From contig JAJPHG010000018.1 in NCBI GenBank assembly GCA_021325375.1, positions 124,001 through 188,000 of the forward strand: 64,000 nt of DNA. Direction: 5' to 3'. The position numbers and the translations under genes were made by a program. Positions 24,194 to 32,585 of the stretch are shown here, piece after piece. Numbering within the stretch: position 1 is the first letter of the stretch; each line of letters starts with the position of its first letter. The DNA comes from Alphaproteobacteria bacterium. GTDB lineage: Bacteria > Pseudomonadota > Alphaproteobacteria > Micropepsales > Micropepsaceae. Under the pieces are notes generated by a model. That model was given only the letters and a program-made list of their open reading frames with translations, was not told the origin of the DNA and ran no database searches.

Positions 24194-25260
24194 TTATCAA
24201 GGGCAAGTCTCGCGCCGGTCCCGCCGCGCTTGCGGCGCATCTCGGCAACGCCGAGAAAAACGAGAAGGTCTCGCTCGTCGATGTTCGCGGCACCGTCGCG
24301 CAGGATTTGCGCGGTGCGCTCATAGAGATGGACGCCTATGCGGTCGGCACGCGCTGCGAGAAGTCTCTCTATCATGCAGCGATGAGTCCCGAACCTCCGC
24401 ATAGGCTCACGCCCGAGCAGCGCGCCGAAGCGGTTGAGGCGCTGGAAGAAAAGCTCGGGCTCGCCGGTCACGCCCGCGTGGTCGTGATGCATGAGAAATT
24501 AGGCCGCGAGCATATCCATGTAGTCTGGTCGCGGATTGACCTCGACAACATGCGCTCCATCAGCGATAGCCATAATTATCGCAAGCACGAAGAAGTTTCG
24601 CGCGATCTCGAGCGCCGCTTCGGTCATGAGAAGGTTCAGGGCGCACATATCGAACGGGATGGTGTGGAGCGGCCCGACCGCACGCCCTCGCGGGCGGAGC
24701 TTCGGCAAGAGGAACGCACCGGCATCAGAGGTAGAGACGTGAAGGCAGACGTAACCGAAGCCTTCAAGGCGAGTGACAATGCGCAAGCTTTTCAGTGCGC
24801 ATTGGAGGACCGCGGCTACATTCTCGCCAAAGGAGACCGGCGCGACTTCGTGATCGTGGATCGCGCGGGCGGGATCCACTCTCTGGCGCGGCGCATCGAC
24901 GGCATGAAGGCAGCTGAGCTTCGGGAGTTTATGGCCCCGATAGACCGGGAGAGCCTTCCGGACATTGCAGCAGCCAAGGAGCTTACGGAAGAACGCGAGC
25001 GCCAGGCTACGGGCGAGAAACAAAGAGCGGTGCTGGAATCCATGTATTCGCGCGGCGAAGATTACGTCAGCCAGACGCACGCCGCGCTGAAAGATCACCG
25101 GATGCGTCAGGGCGAGTTGGACCGAAGGGCCGTCGAAGAAATCACAGACCGGACGGAGCCACCGCCGAGCGGTTCTTCGGAGAATGCGAAGAGCGTGGAG
25201 AGCGGGAAGACCGACCGCCAGCCACGGGCTCCCAGAGGAGGCCGCTCCGGGGGCCGATAG
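24190..25260 (+). CDS. MobA/VirD2-like relaxase
   Basis: A 356-residue relaxase that would nick one strand at oriT and pilot it to the recipient. The family start MIIKGKSRAG, the metal-binding HIHVVWSRID (His108, His110) and SISDSHNYRKHEEVSRDLE are present. No tyrosine lies in the first 49 residues, where many relaxases carry it; Tyr50 and Tyr61 are the candidates. The C-terminal 100 residues are charged and disordered. It is coupled to mobC by a 4-nt overlap. Confidence 0.85.
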   Translation: MIIKGKSRAGPAALAAHLGNAEKNEKVSLVDVRGTVAQDLRGALIEMDAYAVGTRCEKSLYHAAMSPEPPHRLTPEQRAEAVEALEEKLGLAGHARVVVMHEKLGREHIHVVWSRIDLDNMRSISDSHNYRKHEEVSRDLERRFGHEKVQGAHIERDGVERPDRTPSRAELRQEERTGIRGRDVKADVTEAFKASDNAQAFQCALEDRGYILAKGDRRDFVIVDRAGGIHSLARRIDGMKAAELREFMAPIDRESLPDIAAAKELTEERERQATGEKQRAVLESMYSRGEDYVSQTHAALKDHRMRQGELDRRAVEEITDRTEPPPSGSSENAKSVESGKTDRQPRAPRGGRSGGR

Positions 25261-25937
25261 GGGCAGCGAGCGGCCGATCTGCCTATGAGATGCTTCGAAT
25301 GCTTTTGGTGTTCGCGCGAATGCTTCTCTACCGATTGCGCTACACGCTGTTCAGGGAAGCGGGCTTGGAGTTGACCGGGCGCGCAGCCCCGGATGTCACG
25401 TCCCGTCCCAATCCGCCTAGGCGTCGCGGCGTGAAGTGCGACCTGAAATATCGCTGAAGCTTATGAAGAGCGCACTATAGCATTACCTGAAGGGCGCACT
25501 TTAGCATTACCGCGGTGCGCATGGCCCTCCCGCCGAAAAAACGGGATAGCAATTCACTAAAAAGCGCGGTGTTCCAGGGCTTTAGCAGAGACCCCTTTCT
25601 TATCGACAGAAAAGTCGCCTTTGCCGTGCCTTAACTACGGAAAAGTCGCTTTTTTCCACTTTTTAGGCTCGCTAATCGCGAAAAAATCCCCAGCTTTGCT
25701 CGTGAGGCTTTGCTTATTGCGGTTCATCGATAGCGGCTTGTTACCTAATGTCGGCATTTGCCGATTAGTTGCCGACGTTTTGTAACAGCCCCGAGGGTCC
25801 GGGGGAGTGGTTTATCCATCGCTATTTCAGCGGCGATGATCGCCGCAAGAACCGCTGTAAGCGAACGCAGACATTTCGCAAATGTCAGTGCTCGATGACA
25901 TTGTCCTTCGAGCCCACTTTAGCTTCGGGAGGACAAG
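25261..25937. other. Gene-free stretch with tandem repeats, possible replication origin remnant
   Basis: About 680 bp with no credible gene. It contains a 24-bp-period direct repeat (two copies, 25465-25511), a second pair around GAAAAGTCGC (about 25609 and 25639), AT-rich tracts at 25640-25700, and GCCGA-type dyads around 25760. Iterons next to AT-rich DNA are typical of replication origins. Confidence 0.45.
25465..25511 (+). repeat. Iteron-like direct repeat, two copies
   Basis: Two 23-nt copies at 25465-25487 and 25489-25511 share GCGCACT and TAGCATTACC and differ at two positions. The 24-bp period is just over two helical turns, so a protein could bind both copies on nearly the same face of the DNA. 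Confidence 0.6.
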
Positions 25938-26762
25938 ATGGAGACGCAGGAGAACACAAGCGCGGAAAAAGTTGCCGGAAGACCCCGGAAGAAAAGAGAT
26001 GACGAACCGGCCGTAGACCAGCGTGCGCTCCGGATTAACGAGCTTTTCGAGCAGGCTGCGGCCGGGCGCGGCTATAAGAAGGAAACCCGGAAATTTAGGA
26101 AATGGTATGCGCGCGGGCTTGTCATCCGAGGCGAGTTCATCCGGTGGCGCATGATCGAACGCAGCCGTATCCGAAAGCAGCCGCTCACGAAAGAGGAGCT
26201 TGCGGAGCCTTACAACGTCGTGACAAGGCGAAAATGGAAAGCCGCCTACATCCCAACAAGTACGCTCGTCTTTTTCATCGACGCTGATTACCAGTCCGAA
26301 AGCCGCTTCGAGGAATTGAAAGGCGGGCCCTTCGAGGGCCGCATCGGCGAATTGCTTGCCGCGTGCGAGGGAGCGGCGTCGCTTGCGATCGCCGCCAGGA
26401 ACAAGGCAGCCGAGCGGAGCCGCCGAAGAGCGGAGCGTGCCGCTCAGGCGCTCCGTATGGACATATTGGCCGATAGGGAAGAGGCCCGGTGGTCGAAGTT
26501 CAGAGCGGAAGCCAACGCGTGGCGAGAGGCCACCATCCTGCGCGAGTTCCTGGATGGTGTCGCAAGAAAGATGGGCGAGCTCGCAGAGCGGCCACGGCGG
26601 GTCGATATCTGGCTCGACTGGGCAAAGTCACGTATCGACTTCCATGATCCCATGACCCGCGAAGCACACGCCCTGTTCACGACGCTCATAGCCAAACCGC
26701 GCCTACTTTCGGATTACGAACTTGAATTCGGCGAGGAAGAAGACTGCGATTTTGACGTCTGA
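25938..26762 (+). CDS. Hypothetical protein with AT-hook-like N-terminus
   Basis: A 274-residue, strongly charged protein. Residues 13-20 (AGRPRKKR) resemble an AT hook, suggesting minor-groove DNA binding. The middle contains RKFRKWYARGLVIRGEFIRWR, and residues ~150-180 form an Ala/Arg-rich helix. GGAGGACAAG precedes the ATG. It lies directly after the iteron-like repeats, so a replication or partition function is conceivable, but no initiator motif is seen. Confidence 0.6.
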   Translation: METQENTSAEKVAGRPRKKRDDEPAVDQRALRINELFEQAAAGRGYKKETRKFRKWYARGLVIRGEFIRWRMIERSRIRKQPLTKEELAEPYNVVTRRKWKAAYIPTSTLVFFIDADYQSESRFEELKGGPFEGRIGELLAACEGAASLAIAARNKAAERSRRRAERAAQALRMDILADREEARWSKFRAEANAWREATILREFLDGVARKMGELAERPRRVDIWLDWAKSRIDFHDPMTREAHALFTTLIAKPRLLSDYELEFGEEEDCDFDV

Positions 26763-26910
26763 AAAGTGAGACGCTGATCCGATCGGACAACATGCTGATC
26801 CAAGATACGCCCGTCGATCTGCATGAATTTTCAACGAAAAATCATGCATCCGAGGTCGAAGTTTTGACTTGGCTTATCGCCCAAATCGCCCGGCTATCCA
26901 CGGCTATTGA

Positions 26911-27027
26911 TGTTCCCGATCGGTAATATTTTGCTTAAAACAGACAAAAATCCCGTTATTATTCCCGTTCGGGAATAATTTATGGACTTCCGGTCACCAC
27001 TTGTGATATATTCCCGATGGGGAATAT
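26911..27027. promoter_or_regulatory. Three evenly spaced HipB-type operators
   Basis: Operators O1 (about 26911-26928, TTCCCGATCGGTAA, imperfect), O2 (26958-26979, perfect palindrome with half-site ATTATTCCCG) and O3 (27008-27027, ATATTCCC/GGGAATAT) have centres 49 bp apart. O3 contains the ribosome binding site of hipB. Dyads of this kind are bound by HipB dimers in other species; here binding is inferred from position and symmetry. Confidence 0.7.
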
Positions 27028-27031
27028 CTCT

Positions 27032-27265
27032 ATGACAACCGCGAGCGATATAGCCACTTCGATCAAAGATGCGCGCCGGGCACTAAAGCTCCGGCAAGCC
27101 GATCTTGCGGCGGCGGCTGGCGTGGGCCTTCGTTTCTTGATCGAGCTTGAGGCGGGCAAGCCGACCGCACAACTCGGCAAAACGTTGGCCGTCCTCGATG
27201 CGCTCGGACTCGATTGCGATCTCGTCCCCCGGACCGCCACATCCAAACGACGGAGCAAGCTGTGA
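27032..27265 (+). CDS. hipB: HipB-like antitoxin and repressor
   Basis: A 77-residue XRE-type helix-turn-helix protein (IKDARRALKLRQADLAAAAGVGLRFLIELEAGKPTAQLGKTLAVLDALGLD). It would neutralise HipA and repress its own operon. I chose the ATG at 27032, which has GGGGAA 7 nt upstream; an ATG at 27017 lies inside operator O3. The stop overlaps the hipA start as GTGA. Confidence 0.85.
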   Translation: MTTASDIATSIKDARRALKLRQADLAAAAGVGLRFLIELEAGKPTAQLGKTLAVLDALGLDCDLVPRTATSKRRSKL

Positions 27266-28506
27266 CGCGCGCGCTCTCGGTATGGTGGGATCGAACGTTG
27301 GCCGGCACGCTGCGCATCGATCGACACGGCGATCTTAGTTTCGCTTACGGGCAAGCCTGGCTCGACGATCCGGCGCGTCCGCCGATCTCACAATCGCTGC
27401 CGAAACGCGCGGAGCCATTCAATCGTCGCGAGACGCGTCCTTTCTTCGCCGGGCTTCTTCCGGAAGAAGCACAGCGTGAGGCTGTCGCGCGCAGCCTCGG
27501 CATCTCGGAAGGCAACGATTTCCGGCTGCTCGAAGCGCTGGGCGGCGATGTTGCGGGTGCGCTGACGCTCTGGCCCGAAGGCGAAACACCTCCGGCGCAG
27601 CCGGAGACTTCCACCGCTCATCCTCTATCGGAAATCGAACTCGTCGAGATTTTGGATGCGCTGCCCAAGCGGCCGATGCTCGCCGGTCGCGACGGACTCC
27701 GCCTTTCTCTCGCGGGTGCGCAGCAAAAACTTCCCGTCGTGCTGGTCGATGGCCGCGTCGCGCTGCCCCAGCCGGGACAACCGACTACGCATATCTTGAA
27801 GCCGCCGATCGCGCGCTTTCCTGTGACGACGGAGAACGAGGCTTTTGCAATGCGCCTTGCCGAGGCGGTTGGGCTGAAGGTTGCGGCCGTCGAGCCGCGC
27901 CACGTTGCCGGGCGTCCCTTTCTGCTCGTCGAGCGCTATGACCGCACGATTGATGCCGATGGCCGCGTGCGACGATTGCACCAGGAAGATTTCTGCCAAG
28001 CGCTCGGCATCCCATCCGAGCAGAAATACGCGAGCGAAGGCGGACCTGTGTTCAAGGATTGCTTCGACCTCGTGCGGCGGGCCTGCACGCCGCCCGCGCC
28101 GTCCCTGCTCGCGCTTCTCGATGCCGCGATCTTCAACGTCATCCTCGGGAATGCCGATGCGCACGGTAAGAATTTCAGCCTCCTTTATGCCGGGGGAAAG
28201 GTGAGTCTCACGCCGCTCTACGATCTGCTTTGCATCGTCGCCTATCCCGAGCTCAGCCCGAAATTCGCGATGCGCGTCGCCAAGCGCGCGACGCTAGAGG
28301 AATTCAGGCCCGACACATGGGAGCAGTTCGCGGAGAATGTCGGCATCGGCGCGCCCCACACGCGTCGGCGCGTGCGCGCGCTCGCTGAGGCCGTGACCGA
28401 GCAAGCGCCGCGTCTCGTCGCGGCGCTTGGTGAGTTTGGGCTCGATGCCGCGGCGCTCGGAAATTTCTCCGACATCGTGCGTGCACGCGCGGAGCGTTTT
28501 CTTTAA
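27262..28506 (+). CDS. hipA: HipA-like serine/threonine kinase toxin
   Basis: A 414-residue HipA-family kinase; such toxins phosphorylate aminoacyl-tRNA synthetases (GltX in E. coli) and cause growth arrest. The N-terminal subdomain has PFFAGLLPE. The kinase core shows LSLAGAQQKLPVVL (phosphate loop), HILKPP (Lys), ILGNADAHGKNFSLL (catalytic Asp/Asn) and LTPLYDLL (metal-binding Asp). All key residues appear intact. The GTG start couples it to hipB. Confidence 0.9.
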   Translation: MTRALSVWWDRTLAGTLRIDRHGDLSFAYGQAWLDDPARPPISQSLPKRAEPFNRRETRPFFAGLLPEEAQREAVARSLGISEGNDFRLLEALGGDVAGALTLWPEGETPPAQPETSTAHPLSEIELVEILDALPKRPMLAGRDGLRLSLAGAQQKLPVVLVDGRVALPQPGQPTTHILKPPIARFPVTTENEAFAMRLAEAVGLKVAAVEPRHVAGRPFLLVERYDRTIDADGRVRRLHQEDFCQALGIPSEQKYASEGGPVFKDCFDLVRRACTPPAPSLLALLDAAIFNVILGNADAHGKNFSLLYAGGKVSLTPLYDLLCIVAYPELSPKFAMRVAKRATLEEFRPDTWEQFAENVGIGAPHTRRRVRALAEAVTEQAPRLVAALGEFGLDAAALGNFSDIVRARAERFL

Positions 28507-28700
28507 GTACAGTCCGTGCCGGTCTTGGCGAGAGAAGATCATCCTTCCCGGATGAAGCCCGCAGATTGCGCGAGCCCAATTCAACTGCCTAGTCGAGTCC
28601 CGCCGATTGACGCTCGCACTAGGGGCGGAAAAATCGCTTTGATCTGGAGGAGTAACGATCCCGAGGGTAGCTGTTGGCGCGGAACTGCGGCGGCCCTTTC

Positions 28701-29636
28701 CTATTTAGCTTTCGCGCCACTTTCGGACCAAGGTCCGCCCGGCGGCCAACGAAGATTGAAGTCGGCAAGGTCGGCGGCAGCCGCAGCCGGATGCAGAAGG
28801 AAGGCGCGGAGAAGACGAACGACGGCATCGAGATCAGTGTATTCCTCCAGAATGGATTCGCGCGTCACAAATGCTTTCCATCGTGAGGCTACCTCGGACT
28901 GCTTTGTAAAGGCATCGGTCAAAGCAGGCGGCGGCTCTGTCGGAAGGAGCGTTCCGCGTCTCTTGAAGGTGGCCATCAATGCCTTCGCCAGCAAAGAACC
29001 TTCAAACTCGAACATAGAAGCGAGGACGGCCACGTCGTGAAAGTCCTTCATCCGGCTATTGGTAAGCCCAAGCGAAACCATCGCCTCGAACTTCTCAGCG
29101 ACAACTGTCTCGCGCGGGTAAGCAAGGAGACGCGGCTTCGGCAGATCGAGAAGGGAAGGATAGTCGGTCAGTTCCGGCTTCGGCGTGATCGCATCGCCGA
29201 AACCAACGTCGATCACGACCGGAACGCGTGCGCCACCGAGATCGGCCGTCGTCCTCAGGCGGATGCCGCCATAAGAGACGTTTTCACGGATAGGCTCGAC
29301 CTTCAGCTCTTTCACGTCGAAAGTCACGCCGTCATCGTCGACGGCGGTCGTTAGGATGGTTTCAAAGGCCTTAGAGACGCGAACGGCGTCTTCTTCGCCG
29401 CGCGCATGGAGATCGAGATCGCGCGTGTTGCGAAACGGGTTTTCCAGCCAGACCGCTTGCAGCATCGCGCCTTTCAGCACGAATTCCTCTTGGAAGCTCG
29501 ATAGCGTCAGGCGGTAAAGAATACGTTCGAGGACGTAACGCCGTAGCGCGACCTGATAGTCCCAGCCTCGCGCATTGGCGAGGTTCTTGAGCCGCTGGCG
29601 GATGGACGCGGCGATGTTGGCGATTTTATCCGGCAT
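28701..29636 (-). CDS. AbiEii/AbiGii-family nucleotidyltransferase toxin
   Basis: A 311-residue member of the AbiEii toxin family, which adds nucleotides to RNA or tRNA and halts growth after phage infection. Motifs are FVLKGAMLQAVW and RNTRDLDLHARG (GS-x-DxD-like site), VVIDVGFGD, and VAEKFEAMVSLG with Lys, followed by RMKDFHDVAVL. It is the second gene of the pair with AbiEi, overlapping it by 11 nt. Confidence 0.88.
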   Translation of the reverse strand: MPDKIANIAASIRQRLKNLANARGWDYQVALRRYVLERILYRLTLSSFQEEFVLKGAMLQAVWLENPFRNTRDLDLHARGEEDAVRVSKAFETILTTAVDDDGVTFDVKELKVEPIRENVSYGGIRLRTTADLGGARVPVVIDVGFGDAITPKPELTDYPSLLDLPKPRLLAYPRETVVAEKFEAMVSLGLTNSRMKDFHDVAVLASMFEFEGSLLAKALMATFKRRGTLLPTEPPPALTDAFTKQSEVASRWKAFVTRESILEEYTDLDAVVRLLRAFLLHPAAAAADLADFNLRWPPGGPWSESGAKAK

Positions 29637-30249
29637 GGTCGAGCATTGCTTCGAGATACGGCCTCACCTTCGTCCAGATGCGGCGGTGTTGAGCCGCTTG
29701 CATAATGGAATCGCCGGTCGCTTTCCTGTGCTTGAGCGCCTCGCGCATTCCTTCGATGGCAACGTCGGTTCCGACTTTACTGCGGAAACGGAAGCAGTCG
29801 GCGATCGTGTAGGCAGGATTCGTCACGCGAACCATTACGCCCTCGATCTTGTGCTTTTCGACGCCTTCCGCGAGCGTAGTGTCGCCAAACCGTACGAAGC
29901 GCAGGGAAGGCCGCTTGGTTTGGGGCATCCATGCCGAGGAGGCAATCGCAACCCAGATCGCGCGCGGAAGCTGTACGGTCAGATCGTGGAATTGGAGGGC
30001 CGAGACGAGGCAGATCACGCCCTTCGGCACCAGCTTGCAGGCTTCGGCAAAGCCGTGCTCAGTGGCAAGCTCGGCGTCGGGAAGCTGATAAACGCCACGT
30101 GTAAGACGAACGATGCGGCCTTGACGCGTAAGGCGAGCAACCGTCGTTTGATTTATGCCGGCCGCTATGAGTTCGTTAAGGCGCGCAATCCCTTGTTCCC
30201 GCAGTATCGCGAGCGTCCTTTCCGCTTGGGTTAGAGCCACCTTGGGCAT
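29626..30249 (-). CDS. AbiEi-type antitoxin and repressor
   Basis: A 207-residue type IV antitoxin. The N-terminal winged helix (LTQAERTLAILREQGIARLNELIAAGI) and the ARLTRQGRIVRLTRGVYQLP segment match AbiEi antitoxins. The C-terminal part contains VTNPAYTIADCFRFRSKVG, the usual family signature. It probably binds the long inverted repeat that covers its own start codon (30248-30297). Confidence 0.88.
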   Translation of the reverse strand: MPKVALTQAERTLAILREQGIARLNELIAAGINQTTVARLTRQGRIVRLTRGVYQLPDAELATEHGFAEACKLVPKGVICLVSALQFHDLTVQLPRAIWVAIASSAWMPQTKRPSLRFVRFGDTTLAEGVEKHKIEGVMVRVTNPAYTIADCFRFRSKVGTDVAIEGMREALKHRKATGDSIMQAAQHRRIWTKVRPYLEAMLDHAG

Positions 30250-30297
30250 GTAACAAAACCTCGGTACTTAGTTCTAATGTCATAGGATTTGTTACAT
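30248..30297 (-). promoter_or_regulatory. Operator-like inverted repeat at the AbiEi start
   Basis: ATGTAACAAAACC (30248-30260) and GGATTTGTTACAT (30285-30297) form a 13-bp inverted repeat with one mismatch and 24 bp between arms. The proximal arm overlaps the start codon of the antitoxin gene. AbiEi-type repressors are known to bind paired inverted repeats in their promoters. Confidence 0.65.
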
Positions 30298-30442
30298 CGA
30301 TTCGCCATGAATTTCATAAGATATTGATCTAAAACAATTTATTAGATTCTTGTTCGCTCAATGTTCTATTGTACAATCTTCGCGAGCAGACGACTCGCCC
30401 ACTACGGAGTCCTGTTCAACAACCAGACGAAGGCGCCCACCC

Positions 30443-30793
30443 ATGGCCGTAATTTTTCATACCGACAAACCGCAGAAGCTGCTCAACAGTTTTGACGCCA
30501 AGATCGAGCAGAAAGAAGCGAGCGGAAAAATCACGACGTGGGAAAAGAGCGATGACGGAAAATACTATACCCACAAGGCAAAGGAGTGGACGAAGAAGGC
30601 TTGGTTCAAACCGAACGTAGGCACGTCGAGGCTCACCTTCAATATCATAAAACCGAAGGACGCCAATGTTACGGCAACGGTCTACGCCTACTATCATGGG
30701 CATCTGATCGAGACGTTTCTCAACCACTTCGATCACGACTTTGAAACCGGCGAAGCAACCGCGCTCGCTACGTCGGGCGACAATTGTGGCTAG
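30443..30793 (+). CDS. Hypothetical protein
   Basis: A 116-residue soluble protein beginning MAVIFHTDKPQKLLNSFDAKI, with a mixed beta-rich pattern (SRLTFNIIKPKDANVTATVYAYYHGHLIETFLNHF). No signal peptide or membrane segment and no recognised family. It is divergent from AbiEi and may share its promoter region. Confidence 0.5.
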   Translation: MAVIFHTDKPQKLLNSFDAKIEQKEASGKITTWEKSDDGKYYTHKAKEWTKKAWFKPNVGTSRLTFNIIKPKDANVTATVYAYYHGHLIETFLNHFDHDFETGEATALATSGDNCG

Positions 30794-30828
30794 ACAGATA
30801 GCGATGGGCATGTCCGCTTATTTGTGCC

Positions 30829-31338
30829 TTGAAACAGATGCCACCCGCTGTTGACCTTCACGCTCGCCTTGGAGCTTTTGCCGAGACCATCAGCAAGGGG
30901 CCGCTCGGGCTTGCGCGCTACCGACGAGACGAGACGGCACGCCCAACACAATGCTTTGCAAATGTTCTGATGAAAGTGAAACGCTGCGGTGGCCGCGAGC
31001 GGTTCGGATGGATGTTTCACTATAGGGTTGTTCCCGAAATCGACGGGCTTGGCTACCTGATCGCGGTTCATCATGCCGTTTGGCATGCTCCGGATGGTTG
31101 TCTAATCGATGTCACGCCTTTCCACGCTGACGAGAAGCACCACCCCATAACGGCAGCCGGCGACGTTCTTTTTCTTGTCGATGATCAAGCCGAGCCGCTG
31201 TTCATTCACAACCAATTAGCTCCTCTACCGTCGAAATTTCACGCGCTCTGTGCCGATGCACGTCTGATAGCGCATGTCGAAAAACTGCGTATCGATGAGC
31301 AAAGTGCCTGTCAGCGAATTTACTCCAGCGCGTTGTGA
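30829..31338 (+). CDS. Hypothetical protein with HAVWHAPDG motif
   Basis: A 169-residue soluble protein from a TTG (alternative ATG at 30838). The core HHAVWHAPDGCLIDVTPFHADEKHH is one I associate with uncharacterised proteins in which a WHAPDG-x-LIDVTP segment is conserved; the His and Asp residues suggest a metal site. It lies 35 nt after the previous gene and 37 nt before the next one, so the three may be one transcript. Confidence 0.5.
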   Translation: MKQMPPAVDLHARLGAFAETISKGPLGLARYRRDETARPTQCFANVLMKVKRCGGRERFGWMFHYRVVPEIDGLGYLIAVHHAVWHAPDGCLIDVTPFHADEKHHPITAAGDVLFLVDDQAEPLFIHNQLAPLPSKFHALCADARLIAHVEKLRIDEQSACQRIYSSAL

Positions 31339-31375
31339 CGCCCGCAAAGCGACGAACGAAAGTTCGGAATCAAAA

Positions 31376-32278
31376 ATGATGTCAGAACCTTCAGACAAAG
31401 AAATCTTCGAGGCCGTCATTGCCGCCGACGAGGAAGGATTACTTGCCGGAGAAAATCCGAAACAGCGATCGCTCCAAACGATCTTTCGCGCGATGAAGCG
31501 TCTCGGATTTGAAAGTTTTGTTTTTGCGGGAACTGCTACTCATCCAACGGTCGAGCGCATTCACAACATCATTAAACAACTCTACAGGCCCGAAGATATC
31601 GCCGTCGGTGGCATTCATATGGGAACGTTTATGTTCCGGGACGTCTTTGCCCGCATCAGCGTGGCATTGGCTTATGGGACAGTGCGCGTGGAGCCTTTGC
31701 GGCACACCAACATGAACGAACTGCAACTACGTTGGCTGCGGTCGCGTCCGGAGGACTACAACGCTTTCCATGACCAGTTCGCCGACATTTGGGATTTCGG
31801 GTGGGGACTATTGGAGCTAGGCAGCACCCGGTCTGTCGGTGACGAATGCAAGAATTTCATGGGCCTCGCCCACTTTCAGCTTCAGGCAGCGGCGGCGATC
31901 GTGACGGGAGCCTATGATTTTCGCGGCGCTGTCCAAAGCAGCCTGATCGCGACCGAGCTTGCCTTGAAGGGCGGCCTTGCCGCCAGCAAGCTCGACCTCA
32001 AAGCGCTCAAAAATCTAGGACACGATCTCGGCGCGCTCACCGCCGAATTGGAAAAGCATGAGCCCAAGTTGGACGGAAAGCGCATAACGGAGACGATCGG
32101 AAAATTCCCTAGCTATGTTCCAAACCGTTATTCGCCGAACCAGCCGGACCGGCGTGCGACCGGCCATATCGTCATGGGCGCGCAGTATGTAGCGGCGGAG
32201 GTCATGCGGCAGCTCACCGACCGCAATTTCAGGTCTGCGGCGAAGGACTACCCGGCGCGGTCGTATCCGCCCCTATAA
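31376..32278 (+). CDS. Hypothetical protein with HEPN-like C-terminus
   Basis: A 300-residue protein from the ATG at 31376 (a frame-open extension to 31274 overlaps the gene before and looks spurious). The C-terminal third (IATELALKGGLAASKLDLKALKNLGHDLGALTAELE, later RRATGH as a possible R-x4-H site) resembles HEPN domains, many of which are RNases in toxin and defence systems. The N-terminal part is unrecognised. It is the last gene before attR, a common place for defence cargo. The HEPN call is tentative. Confidence 0.5.
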   Translation: MMSEPSDKEIFEAVIAADEEGLLAGENPKQRSLQTIFRAMKRLGFESFVFAGTATHPTVERIHNIIKQLYRPEDIAVGGIHMGTFMFRDVFARISVALAYGTVRVEPLRHTNMNELQLRWLRSRPEDYNAFHDQFADIWDFGWGLLELGSTRSVGDECKNFMGLAHFQLQAAAAIVTGAYDFRGAVQSSLIATELALKGGLAASKLDLKALKNLGHDLGALTAELEKHEPKLDGKRITETIGKFPSYVPNRYSPNQPDRRATGHIVMGAQYVAAEVMRQLTDRNFRSAAKDYPARSYPPL

Positions 32279-32450
32279 TCCGCGCGCCAATGGATGGCGC
32301 AGGCTCGTCCGAATCGATCTTCACAACCGGACGAGTCGCGCGCAGAGTGGAGGTGCGGCGCGGATGATCTTCGCCGTTGGTGATCCGCCCCATGCATGCG
32401 GAATTCCTGGTGAAAGCGGGCACCGGATATTCGGTCTCGGACCGCAGAGT

Positions 32451-32537
32451 CTTTCACATTCCTTACACATAGGGTCAATAATGTGGAAATAATCGTTAAA
32501 TATCAAAGACTTGATATTTGACGCGGCAGACTCAAAA
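32451..32537 (+). other. attR: arm-type sites, dyad and core repeat
   Basis: CTTTCACA (32451-32458) and CTTACACA (32462-32469) repeat the octamers of the left end. A perfect dyad AAATATCAA/TTGATATTT lies at 32498-32519, and the core GACTCAAAA is at 32529-32537, fused to the tRNA 3' half. The AT-rich dyad may bind an excisionase or bend the DNA; this is inference. Confidence 0.6.
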
Positions 32538-32585
32538 TCCAGCGCCCGCAAGGGCATGTCGGTTCGATTCCGACCTCGGGCACCA
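32529..32585 (+). pseudogene. tRNA-Leu(CAA), 3' half
   Basis: From the anticodon loop the sequence continues with the stem strand TCCAG, a Leu-type long variable arm, the T arm GTCGG/CCGAC with TTCGATT, the acceptor strand CTCGGGC, discriminator A and encoded CCA (ends 32585). The bases before 32529 do not restore a 5' half. No promoter for it is seen, and any transcript from here could not make a tRNA. Confidence 0.9.

Larger units (their letters stand above)
4127..32537. mobile_element. Integrative mobilizable element inserted in the tRNA-Leu(CAA) anticodon loop
   Basis: The element is bounded by the 9-bp direct repeat GACTCAAAA at 4118-4126 and 32529-32537. It begins with a tyrosine integrase and carries a replacement tRNA-Leu, a restriction-modification-like locus, a recombinase/HNH unit, a coupling protein, MobC and relaxase, and HipBA and AbiE toxin-antitoxin loci. 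No type IV secretion genes are present, so it would need a helper element to transfer. Base composition is lower in GC and codon use visibly less biased than in the flanks, especially at 5800-13500. Confidence 0.88.

Noticed and set aside
25769-26002. 77-codon frame before the AT-hook protein
   Set aside because: It overlaps the better supported start at 25938 and has no ribosome binding site or domain.
4127-32537. Self-transmissible conjugative element or prophage
   Set aside because: Only a coupling protein, MobC and a relaxase are present; no VirB-type secretion genes and no phage structural genes were found.
4088-32585. Group I intron in tRNA-Leu
   Set aside because: Such introns do occur in tRNA-Leu anticodon loops, but the insert here is 28 kb with an integrase and many genes, and has direct repeats at its ends.
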